Source of the DNA: Xenopus tropicalis
Taxonomy: Eukaryota; Chordata; Amphibia; Anura; Pipidae
DNA: 64,000 bases
Assembly: GCF_000004195.4 (NCBI RefSeq)
Contig: NC_030686.2
Location: forward strand, 45,763,961 to 45,827,960
Direction: 5' to 3'
In this document: piece by piece, positions 35,646-46,500 of the stretch
Layout: the number at the start of each line of letters is the position of its first letter
Position numbering within the stretch: position 1 is the first letter of the stretch
Translations under genes and position numbers: made by a program
Notes under the pieces: generated by a model
Databases searched by the model: none
Seen by the model: only the letters and a program-made list of their open reading frames with translations
Told to the model about the DNA's origin: nothing

Positions 35646-37285
35646 CACATTATTGGACAGGTTTCTGTGTTCTGCAGTGACTGGCACAGCTACGAGGGAC
35701 TAAGTAAGGGGCTCTGCAGACCTGCAAGGAAGCCAAGGGGTTAAACATCGTGCCCAGCACCCTGCAGGCCTTGCGGGCACATAGCTGGAATGAGCAGGGA
35801 GACGCGGTGCCACCGATATGCGCCAACATGTGCCTGAGCAGGCTGCTGGCGTGTGTGCTGCCATTGTCTGCGCTCAGCACAGTAACCATGTTGCAGGCTG
35901 GAATTGGTGCCCTCGGGGCGCTCTGCCATCTGGCACCCAGTGCCTGGGAGAACCCTGGGGGAACGTCACATAGCACAACAGGGATGGGTACCGGAGGAGC
36001 AGGAAGCCGCGTGGGGGGGATGGGGGCCGCCATTTTATACCACTGTAATCAGCTCTGCGTGATGAAGCTGTGCTATACTGGGTAAAATGGCTGCTGGCAC
36101 CGGCACCGAGGGGCTATACCAACGCAAGGGGGGGTTACTGACAGGGGGGTTACTGACAGATCTGTACAATAGTGGCGATTAACCAGGCAACTCGTGGGGG
36201 TCCCCAGGAGCTGAGGATGCTGGGAGCTGAAGTACAAACCTGCTTTAGGAGCGCCACCTTTTGCCAGCCTTTATTTAATTATTATTATTATTTATATAGC
36301 GCCATCAATTTACGCAGCGCTTTGCAGAATAGAGGGGTACAAAAGACAGAACAGTTAACATATAAACAATTCACAAAAATGGTTTGCGGTTACATTGGAT
36401 GAGGAGGGGAAGGGCCCTGCTCGCAAGAGCTTACATTCTAAGGTATTTAACCCCTTTAAGACAGAATTACAGCCTCACAGGAAGTCACAAGTGCACAGGA
36501 AACCCCTTCCCCTGGCCTGCGGCTGACTAGATACAGCACAGGATCAGATTGGGTGCCCCTGCCAGGCAGTGCTGCCCCCTGGCACAATTCTCGAGGTTTA
36601 AAGGAGAATTCCTGCCTGCCGCATATATTACTGCTGTCCCAGCATGCTCAGCGCCCCCCAGAGAGGGCTGTCTGGCTGAGGGTTAATTCTTTGGGCCTTG
36701 TTACAGCTTCAGTATGTGGGTTGGAGTTACATACAGTTCTATGGGGGGGGGGCTAAAGGTAAGGCAGAGGAGCCACCATGCCCTGCACCCTGGATACACT
36801 TGGTATTTATATCCACTTCCCCCCTGTGGCCCTTTAGTTGTTGTTCAACTGCAACTATTGCACAATGATTGTTATTAGTCAGTCAGTAAATATGGAGCGG
36901 TTCCAAAGGCAGGCGGTATGGGTCGGCCCTCAGTGATACCAGCCTGCCCCCAGCAGAATAAATGCCCCGTTCCAGTAAGGGCAGGTGCAAGCACTTTTCT
37001 GCCCCCGTGCACTGCCCCCTGCCACTTACACCAGGAAATGAGCTATTCCCACTGCCAGCCGTTCTATCACCTCCACGCCCCACAGCCCTAATAGCCCTGT
37101 GCCCCCTGAGCTGGAAGCCCGCCCATACTGGGGATACAGAGGCACCCATATGCCATACACATTCTAGCCACTCCTGGGACGACAGGGGCCACTTCATTAT
37201 TTGGGAGGGAGAGAATTTATTCCAAAGGGCTGCAGGCCAGGGCCCTCAGAACCTCCACACAGATATCCATGAAGTGGAGCCCTAT
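35646..37285. other. Intergenic DNA with one SINE-like element
   Basis: 36,275-36,443 is a full-length-looking element on the minus strand: AATTATTATTATTATTTATA tail, GCGCCATCAATTTACGCAGC, and at the other end GCTCGCAAGAGCTTACATTC. It is a relative of the SINE-like family with different internal sequence. A CTCF-like word CTGCCCCCTGGCA lies at 36,572-36,584 (reverse). No exon is supported in the rest. Confidence 0.55.
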
Positions 37286-37803
37286 CTATCTGTCTCAATA
37301 TCTCTCTATCTATCTATCTATCTATCTATCTAGCATCTATCAATAGCAAAATCTATCTATACATCTATTTAGCTATCTCAAAATCTATCTATCATCTATC
37401 TATATCAAAATAAATCTAGCTATCCCAATATCTATTTATCTGTCAATCAATCACCTACTGTATCTATCTAACTATCTATCTATCTAGCATATATCTATCT
37501 ATCTAGCATCTATGTATCTATCTATCTAGCATCTGTCTATATCAAAATCAATCTCAATATCTATTTAGCTATCTCAAAATCTATCATCTATCTATATCAA
37601 AATAAATCTAGCTATCCCAATATATATTTATCTAGCAATCAATCATCTATCATCTATCATCTATATATATATCTATCTATCATCTATCCAGCATCTGTCT
37701 ATATCAAAATCTATCTCAATATCTATCTATATATATCAAAATCTATCTAGCTATCCCAAAATCTATTTATCTATCAATCAGTCATCTATCTATCTATTAT
37801 CTG
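37286..37803. repeat. ATCT tetranucleotide tract
   Basis: About 520 bp of degenerate CTAT/ATCT repeats with CAAAAT and AGCATCTATC interruptions. It is the complementary composition to the GATA tract at 34,773-35,310, so the two form an inverted pair about 2.5 kb apart. Confidence 0.93.
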
Positions 37804-38264
37804 TGTGGGTGAGGGAGTGCTGGCTATACCTAGAGAAAAGGAAATAGAGACTGCACTGAGAGAAGTTTTGGCCGGGGAGCTTACCCATTTATTCTGCCAG
37901 TGTGCCACACAGAATCAGCGTTTCGGGGATGGGTCCCAGCCGACAAGGAGTTAACCTGCGTGTTCCCCCAGGGGCAGAGGAGGGAATATTTAGAGAGAGG
38001 GGAGACTACACATAGAACGTTCCCCTTGGAGTAGGCATAATGATATCTGATTATAGAGCAGCTATCATTCTCTCAGCCCTAGCACGCACCTTAGGCTGGT
38101 GTCAGACGAGGCGTGGGGCGGAATTTTCTGCAAGCGTTTTCTCGCCTAAACTGCATCAGTCACCTAAAGGCAAATATACCTGAAATAATTCATATAAATG
38201 AGTTAAAGGAAACCACTGAGCACAGATACCTGGCACTCTCTCATCTTCTATCTGCTCTCCCCTT
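37804..38264. other. Unique or old-repeat DNA, unclassified
   Basis: It contains AATCAGCGTTTCGGGGATGG with TCCCAGCCGAC, a pattern I associate with dispersed frog repeats, but no termini were identified. No gene is seen. Confidence 0.3.
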
Positions 38265-38489
38265 AGCACAGGGATCCCCAACATTTTATACCCGTGAGCC
38301 ACATTCAAATGGAAAAAGTGTTGGGGAGCAACACAAGCATGAAATAGGTTCCTGGGGGTAGCAATAAGAGCAATCATTGGCTACTTAATAGCCCCTATGG
38401 GGACTGGCAGCCTACAGGAGGCGCTGTTTATATTATATTTGATTTTTATGCAGATAAAACTTGCCTTCTTACCAGAGATTCAAAAATAA
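38265..38489 (+). mobile_element. Interspersed repeat fragment (CAGGGATCCCCAAC end)
   Basis: GCACAGGGATCCCCAACATT, CCCGTGAGCCACATTCAAAT, TTGGGGAGCAACACAAGCAT and GACTGGCAGCCTACAGGAGG are parts of an interspersed repeat I recognise from Xenopus. The segment ends at ATTCAAAAATAAGCACC, where the 72-bp array takes over, so the distal half of the element is missing or replaced. Superfamily is uncertain. Confidence 0.65.
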
Positions 38490-40495
38490 GCACCCTGGGC
38501 CTGTTACCCCCTAAGCCTATCAGTGCTATACAATAGAGTATAGTTGGGGGGTATATTCCCTGCCCTGGGCCTGTTACCCCCTAACCCTATCATTGTTATA
38601 CAATAGAGAGTATAGTTGGGGGGTATATTCCCTGCCCTGGGCCTGTTACCCCCTAAGCCTATCACTGCTATACATTAGAGTATAGTTGGGGGGTATATTC
38701 CCTGCCCTGGGCCTGTTGCCCCATAACCCAATCATTGTTATATAGGGCAGAGTATAGTTGGGGGGTACATTCCCTGCCCTGGGCCTGTTGCCCCCTAACC
38801 CTATCATTGTTATACAATAGAGAGTATAGTTGGGGGTATATTCCCTGCCCTGGGCCTGTTGCCCCATAACCCTATCACTGTTATACAGGGCAGAATATAG
38901 TTGGGGGGGTATATTCCCTGCCCTGGGCCTGTTGCCCCATAACCCTATCACTGTTATACAGTACAGAGTATAGTTGGGGGTACATTCCCTGCCCTGGGCC
39001 TGTTGCCCCATAACCCTATCATTGTTATACAATAGAGAGTATAGTTGGGGGGTATATTCCCTGCCCTGGGCCTGTTGCCCCATAACCCTATCATTGTTAT
39101 ACAATAGAGAGTATAGTTGGGGGGTATATTCCCTGCCCTGGGCCTATTGCCCCCTAACCCTATCAGTGTTATACAGTACAGAGTATAGTTGGGGGGTATA
39201 TTCCCTGCCCTGGGCCTGTTGCCCCATAACCCTATCAGTGTTATACAGTACAGAGTATAGTTGGGGGGTATATTCCCTGCCCTGGGCCTGTTGCCCCATA
39301 ACCCTATCAGTGTTATACAGTACAGAGTATAGTTGGGGGTATATTCCCTGCCCTGGGCCTGTTGCCCCATAACCCTATCAGTGTTATACAGTACAGAGTA
39401 TAGTTGGGGGTACATTCCCTGCCCTGGGCCTGTTGCCCCATAACCCTATCAGTGCTATACAGTACAGAGTATAGTTGGGGGTATATTCCCTGCCCTGGGC
39501 CTGTTGCCCCATAACCCTATCAGTGTTATACAGTACAGAGTATAGTTGGGGGTATATTCCCTGCCCTGGGCCTGTTGCCCCATAACCCTATCACTGTTAT
39601 ACAGTACAGAGTATAGTTGGGGGTACATTCCCTGCCCTGGGCCTGTTGCCCCATAACCCTATCAGTGTTATACAGTACAGAGTATAGTTGGGGGGTATAT
39701 TCCCTGCCCTGGGCCTATTGCCCCATAACCCTATCAGTGTTATACAGTACAGAGTATAGTTGGGGGTATATTCCCTGCCCTGGGCCTGTTGCCCCATAAC
39801 CCTATCAGTGTTATACAGTACAGAGTATAGTTGGGGGGTATATTCCCTGCTCTGGGCCTGTTGCCCCATAACCCTATCACTGTTATACAGTACAGAGTAT
39901 AGTTGGGGGGTATATTCCCTGCCCTGGGCCTGTTACCCCCTAACCCTATCAGTGTTATACAGTACAGAGTATAGTTGGGGGGTATATTCCCTGCCCTGGG
40001 CCTGTTGCCCCATAACCCTATCATTGTTATACAATAGAGAGTATAGTTGGGGGTATATTCCCTGCCCTGGGCCTGTTGCCCCATAACCCTATCATTGTTA
40101 TACAGTACAGAGTATAGTTGGGGGTACATTCCCTGCCCTGGGCCTGTTGCCCCCTAACCCTATCAGTGTTATACAGTACAGAGTATAGTTGGGGGTATAT
40201 TCCCTGCCCTGGGCCTGTTGCCCCTAACCCCTATCACTGTTATACAATAGAGAGTATAGTTGGGGGGTATATTCCCTGCCCTGGGCCTGTTGCCCCCTAA
40301 CCCTATCACTGTTATACAATAGAGAGTATAGTTGGGGGGTATATTCCCTGCCCTGGGCCTGTTGCCCCATAACCCTATCACTGTTATACAAAAGAGAGTA
40401 TAGTTGGGGGGTATATTCCCTGCCCTGGGCCTGTTGCCCCATAACCCTATCAGTGTTATACAATAGAGAGTATAGTTGGGGGGTACATTCCCTGC
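38490..40495 (+). repeat. 72-bp minisatellite, about 28 copies
   Basis: Unit of 71-72 bp: CTGGGCCTGTTGCCCCATAA, CCCTATCAGTGTTATACAGT, ACAGAGTATAGTTGGGGGGT, ATATTCCCTGCC. Variants (CAATAGAG versus CAGTACAG; GCCCCATAACC versus GCCCCCTAACC) are clustered along the array, so neighbouring copies are more alike. A diverged single copy is visible outside the array at about 40,650-40,735 (CATAGTTTGGGGGAATCATT, CTAACCCTATCACTGCTA). Confidence 0.97.
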
Positions 40496-41999
40496 CCGGG
40501 GGCACAGGGGGTTACTGGGTGCCATTTTGCACTTACAGACTGACAGCCATACTGTGTGGGGTACATAGCGCAGGGGAGGAGCAATGATCCCTATTCCATG
40601 AGGGTGTGGCGCCATCTAGCGGTGCTATGGTTGCTATACTACGTTGGCCATAGTTTGGGGGAATCATTTTCTTCCCTCCCCCTGCAGCCCCCCTAACCCT
40701 ATCACTGCTACAAAGGGCGGGGAGTACATTAAGCTGATAGTTTCCCGCTCTGCCCACAACTTCCCTCAGAACCCTCAGTACCGGAAGTGCTGCTGCCTGG
40801 CCCGGTCCAACGGTGACGGGGGGGGTGTTGGTTTAGTAGCGAATAGGTAAGGGGAATACCTGGGTCACACAGGGGCAGTGGCACCCACAAAGCACATAAT
40901 AATAATAATAATAATAAGTACTTGGATTCAGCCGACATCTATATTCCATTTTCACATTATAGCGTCCCAGGGTGAGCGAGCAGGTTCCGAGCAGTGGGAC
41001 GTCCCCCTGAATTCTCCGCTGCCACCTTGTGGCCATATCGCTAACTGCACCCACTAGTTACAACTCCGCACTTATATATGCGCTTCTGAGCTTAGCAGCC
41101 GAAACGTAGGTTATTTTTCATTCCATTTCCTTCATTTGTTTCACAAATGAATCCCAAATCCCAACTGTAGCAGTTGGAGTAGTACTTACTGGCTCCCATT
41201 ACTGGTGAGTGGTGGCAGCTGCACAGCTAGAAGTCAAGGAGCCCCACAGCACAATTATTTTAAGCCCCCACCCCCAAAAATAAAACACTTTGGTAACCAC
41301 ATATTGAAACTGCTTATGCCAGCCAACTGGGCTGCCCAACTGACAGTTCGCTTTCTCTATAGTTATACCCCCTACTTCACAGTTTGGGGCTCTGCTAAGC
41401 TGTTTAATTGTCTGGCTACCTACTGGCCTGCTTTGTCTTTATTATTATCATCACCCAGAGTCAGTAATATAACAAGGTAGCCTATTACTGCAGTACTAGA
41501 CTTGAGCTTGAATTTGAGGGCCCCAATATATACTTTTGTGACATGAAGGACATCGCCCAAACCCAGCTGGTGGTGCCAGGGCAGCTGTAGTGTGACACAC
41601 AAGCATTAAAAAAAGGCCAATATGTGCATGACATCTACATGAAGCGACAGCAGGGCCAGAGAAGACCAGAGATTGGGGCCCCCTGGGATTTTCCCCTGTA
41701 CCCCGGGGCCAGTCTGACTCTGTATCACTGATGATGTGAGTAATGTTTGGACTAAGATTTAAAATAAACCCCCCAGCAATTGATCAGGTAGGCCTTCCAA
41801 GGGCCACATACAAGGATTGATAAGCTGCCAACTTGATCTTGAGTGGCCAAGTTGGCAGCTTTTATCTATGCATGGCCATCTTATAGCCAGCTAGGCGGTC
41901 AAGCAAGCAGAACTCTGGCGCATTTGACCACCTGCATGAGGAGCCAAATTACTGGGCAGATACCAGAGAGCATACAGCGGGAGTACATGAAAGTAACGT
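40496..41999. other. Intergenic DNA downstream of septin9
   Basis: It includes the diverged 72-bp unit at about 40,650-40,735, a CTCF-like word GCGCCATCTAGCGG at 40,609-40,622 (reverse), an AAT microsatellite at about 40,897-40,916, and a hAT-type MITE fragment at about 41,645-41,721 ending GGGGCCAGTCTGACTCTG. No exon is recognised. Confidence 0.45.
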
Positions 42000-42000
42000 G

Positions 42001-42263
42001 CAGTGTCAGACTGGGACCCCAGGGGCCCAACAGTAAACCATACACCATTGGCCACTCTCCAAACTATTTTTCCTTCTTTCCTTACTCAACCTCTTAATTC
42101 TCCTAGTCTCTTTTATTTCCATGCTAGTATCTATTCTTCCCTCTATTTCTCCTCTTTGTTCCCATTCAGAAATAGGGAATGGCCATGAAACAGGCCAAAT
42201 GGTCAGGAGCAGGAGGGCCCACTGGGAGTTTTCCTGGTATCCTAGTGGGCCAGTCCGACACTG
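42001..42263 (+). mobile_element. hAT-type MITE with intact 8-bp target-site duplication
   Basis: The left end CAGTGTCAGACTGGGACCCC and the right end GGGCCAGTCCGACACTG are terminal inverted repeats. The element is flanked on both sides by exactly GTAACGTG (41,993-42,000 and 42,264-42,271), the 8-bp duplication expected of hAT transposition. It has 263 bp and no coding capacity, so it is non-autonomous. It lies about 40 bp beyond the presumed septin9 poly(A) site. Confidence 0.92.
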
Positions 42264-42299
42264 GTAACGTGCCCCCCCCCCATAGACAGACATCACATG

Positions 42300-43392
42300 A
42301 AACCTTGGTGTTTGCAACATTTATTTTAGGAAATACATTTTAAAACACATTTTTTTTTTTTATTATTTTTACAAAAAAAAGACTAGTTTGTCATAATGCA
42401 TATAAATCAAATAAAAGGCCACTTTTATGAAATCTGTTTTTTTTTTCCTTTTTGTATAAAATATATATCTTTCAGTAAATATAGTTTGTTTTTTTTTTAA
42501 AAAGAAAAACTGCTAAAACGTAGCAACTCGACAAGTAAATGATTTGTATGTTTCTTTAATCGGAAGGATGTTTCAGTAAGGGGGGGGGGAGTACGTAGGG
42601 CGGCTAGCGTAACGACGGATAACGCGGTGGAAGGAAATTTAAATATGAAATAGGCGCCGCCCTCCTCGTTTGCCCGAGCCCCGCCCTAACTCGGGCTCCG
42701 TGATACAGAGACTTCCAGTAAACACCCGGAATGTAACACAAAATAACAAAAAGATACCACATACAGGTTAACCCTTATACTGATATATTTATCCTACAGC
42801 TCTGGGTAGGGGGGTGATTAAGGGGAAAGACACAAGTATAGAAGGTGAATGAAGAATACATGGATCCATCTTGGACGGATATGAAAACTATAATCAAACC
42901 CTCTCTTATTCCCAAACCTTCTTGTACAGTTCCTTCCTACGTACAACGACCTTCCAAACTGAGGGAGACTGAACACCTGCAGTCACTTTCACTTTACACA
43001 TCAACCGCCACTTGGCAACGACTTGTGGGAGGGGATCCCTCTCATCGAACCAAACAAATCCGCGTATCGGGGGCGTGGCCTGCAATACAATGGCTGCCTA
43101 GTTCCATTCACAGAGGCACAGCACACAGATCAGCAAAGAAACATATTCGCTTTCACTCTCCCTTAATACTCTAATATTATGCCTCGCTCCCCATTCTTTC
43201 TCCAGTACAAAGACCAGACTTAAGAAGGGGGGGGTGGAAAAAAAAACTCCCCCAAACATACCGGGCTTCCAGCCCCAGCTATCAGGTTCCTACTCCTCAT
43301 GGAACAAGAATGGGAGTAGAAGACAGACACAAAGAAAAAAAAACAAAAAAAACCACAAGAATATGGCAGAGGTGGGTGTGCCATGGGCGGGT
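42300..43392 (-). other. septin9: septin9 3'UTR
   Basis: This runs from the TAA at 43,393-43,395 to the presumed cleavage region near 42,300, about 1.1 kb. It contains several T-rich (A-rich on the transcript) stretches near 42,345-42,510 and no open frame of note. Length and end are inferred from the AATAAA position; alternative ends inside the A/T-rich stretch are possible. Confidence 0.6.
42320..42325 (-). promoter_or_regulatory. septin9: Polyadenylation signal AATAAA of septin9
   Basis: On the minus strand the sequence reads CCTAAAATAAATGTTGCAAA. Cleavage would be expected 10-30 bases downstream, near 42,290-42,310. Confidence 0.6.
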
Positions 43393-43525
43393 TTACATCT
43401 CATTGGATGAGTAGTCTTTTTCCGTTGTCCCATTGGACATCATATTGCCCTCCTGAAGCCTCTTCACACGGTACGCCTCAAAGTGGATACTACTGGTTAT
43501 ATCTTTAATGTTCTGCATGTGTGTC
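43393..43525 (-). CDS. septin9: septin9 last coding exon
   Basis: 133 nt including TAA at 43,393-43,395. Acceptor ATGCAG. Encodes the end of Arg293, then [32 protein letters not shown] and the tail ending SSNEM. The core [19 protein letters not shown] is very strongly conserved in SEPT9; the short tail is variable. Confidence 0.95.
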
Positions 43526-46500
43526 CTGCATGGACAGATGAAGAGGTGTCAGCGAATAAACAACCCCCCCCATAATGAACAAAGTGCTCCCACAATATGG
43601 TATAACAGAACAATGGCAGAATAAAGCAAAGCTGCTAACCTGATAAGAAGATCCCGTAGGCAGGCGAATTCACAGTGGCCTGTGTTTTCCACTAAAGGGG
43701 AAGAAAACAACAAACAAAATTACAGTCAAGCCAGGAGCCCTCCGATATTCCCCCCCCCCCCCCCCCAACGCTATTATCATTTTCATGTAGTAAAATCTGC
43801 AGATTTCCAGTTTGGTATAACAAACAAATAAAATATACGTTCTGTTGGTGGGTGTTGCCAACTCCTGCCCCCATAAACTTTAGGCAAGGGGCAGGCAGGA
43901 TAGAAAGGCAAATACATTGGACAAATACACAAAGAAAACAGGATTTTCTATGCTGCCTCATCACCACTAGATGGCGTATGTAATACTACCTTTGGTTACC
44001 AATATAGAAGAAATGACACTAGACTTGTTGCTGAACTACAATTCCAATCTGCCCTGAGGATAATAGTGGGTGCTGCAGTTTTGTTGGCTGGGGTTACAGT
44101 ATGGATACCCTGCATTATGGGACAAGTACACACATTTCTGTTCACCTTTAAATTAACTTTTTGTATGATGTAGATAATGCTATCCAATTTTTATTTTTGT
44201 TTAGTATTTGAATTATTTGGCTTTTTGTCCAACCTGCACCGCTGCAGGAAAGGGAACATCTTGGGCACAGACTCCCAGTGGTTTTGCCTGTGCGCTTATG
44301 GAATCAGCCGTATGTGGGCTGAGCTGTTCTGCACATGGCTGAACCGAGGCCAAGGAACCACAGGAGCTTGTGGGAAATGGAAGGGGGGTATTTCTGGGAA
44401 ACGCAAGCGAGAGGGACGTGGCAAGAGAGTGTGTGTGCTTTCCTGCACTGAACTGCAGCAGCAGGGAGATCCACAGCTCAGCTACATGTTACTCACAGCC
44501 CAGCAGCGTTAGTGGCGCTTGTATCACTTATAGAAATATATAATATACAGTTTGGTCATTTCCCCGAGTCCAAACTGTAAATTATATTCTTAGAAATGGT
44601 GCTTAGTGATGTCATTTCTGTCACATGACTCGTTGAAACTTGTATATCATAATAAATAATGCACCCCCTGTTGTAAAATATAAGGATAATAGAAAACACC
44701 TCGGAGTTCCGTGACCTGTATAAAATCACTCTGCTTTCGGCCTCATGCAACTACTCGGTGACTTATAATATGCCTATATTTTAGGGGGTACTTTATTCAC
44801 TTTATGTTTCATATATATTAGTTGTGGCTTTTAAACTGTCAGGTGTATATAGGACAGAAAATAGGCTCTCCCCCAAATAAGCCTTTGGGCTGGGTCCCCC
44901 TGTTACTGCTCCAGGACCTTCCATGTGGGCCAGCCTCACACTTTGGGACCAACTGCCCTAAAGCATGTTATAGATGTTGAAAGAACCATGCTGCCCTTTA
45001 CACAGCAACGTGTCACCCTAAACTGTATCGCACCTTCAATAGTGCCCCACTTGGTCTTGCGCCCCAGTATCCGCCTGCCATTAATCTGGTACTCCTGGTC
45101 ACTTCCCACCACGGCAAATGGGATCATTTCCTATAGGGGAGAGAGGAAGAGACTCAGTAGGAATGGGGGAAGTCATGTTAGCACATTCACTCCCACCCCC
45201 TGGCACATTTCCTCATTGTATTTAAACAAACACTGCTTTGCACCCATCATAAACACTGCACTCTGCCAGGGGAAAGGTGGCTGAATGCACGGCCATTATT
45301 CTTAACAGCAATTATAATGTATCTCAGTCGTGCCTGTGGGATGGAGGTGCAGACACAACAGGCAGGGTAGGTATAAAGGGTAAGGTGAGGAAGGCATGGC
45401 AGGGTAAGAAAGGTATGGCCACTCCATCAGGCAGATGGAGCTGCCAGACAAAGACTTAAGGAGGAAGAAAATAAGTATTAGAAAAATGGGGTCATATATT
45501 AAAAGAGGTATTAAATATCAATGATAAAATGGGCTGATTGGAGATAGGAGAACACATACAGGAGGTGGAGCTCTTACCCTGATCTTCTCATTCACAAGCC
45601 TGTCCTCTGCATCCTCGTCAAACTCCTTCTGGGGGTAGATATCTATGCCATTGTTCTGGAGGTCGGCACGAATCTGAGAGGAAGGAGTGAGAGGAATGAC
45701 TGGGGATTCTGGAACATGGCACAATAACAGCTTGCACCCTTAAGGTCCCCATACATGGGCCAATTCTAGCTGCCGATCCCTTAGACAGATTCGGCAGCTA
45801 ATCGGCCCGTGTATGGGCACTACCGACGGGCATACCCGACCGATATCTGGCCTGAAATCGGGCAGATATCGATCGGGCAGGTTAAAAAATTTAGTTGGAT
45901 CGGGGACCGCATTGGCTCGTTGATGCGGTCCCCAAACCGACTTTGCCTATACCCGTCGTTATAATTCGATCATTTGGCCCCAGAACGTATAGAGGAGCTG
46001 TGGACCCCACTTACCCGCTGCTTGAAGTAGTCCCTTTCCTCTAGAGTTAAAGTGTCGGCTTTGGCAATGACAGGGACAATGTTGACTACTTTACTGAGAC
46101 GTCTCATGAACTCGATGTCCAGGGGTCGCAGTCTGCAATAAACACAGAGCGAATGAGAGTGAGCCCATCACTAACACCATGGGAGGGGCGAATGAGGCAG
46201 GTATAGGTTGGAAAAGCTGCATCAGTGGATAAAGTTCGGGGCATAACGGCCATGGACACATGTGCCCTTTATGAAAGATTATATCAGAAGCAGCCAGTAA
46301 TTCCTCCCACCCACTAAACCCAAATGCCAATCAGATATTGTGAGTGGATAAAATCCAATGGCCCTGTTACCGGTAATCAGGCAGGAAACAGCGGAACATT
46401 AACAATAATGGCTCCTCCCCTTAAATAATGATTACGGTGGGACCGACCGGTGTGGCAGAAAGATATAGAAAGGCAAACAAATACTGCAGTATTATTGCTA

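Noticed and set aside
38646..40615. ORFs of 130-150 codons with NYTLYCIT repeats
   Set aside because: Frames of the 72-bp minisatellite; indels between copies shift them repeatedly.
44177..44512. 111-codon plus-strand ORF in a septin9 intron
   Set aside because: It begins inside a T2-like MITE fragment and has no recognisable domain; antisense to septin9 intron.
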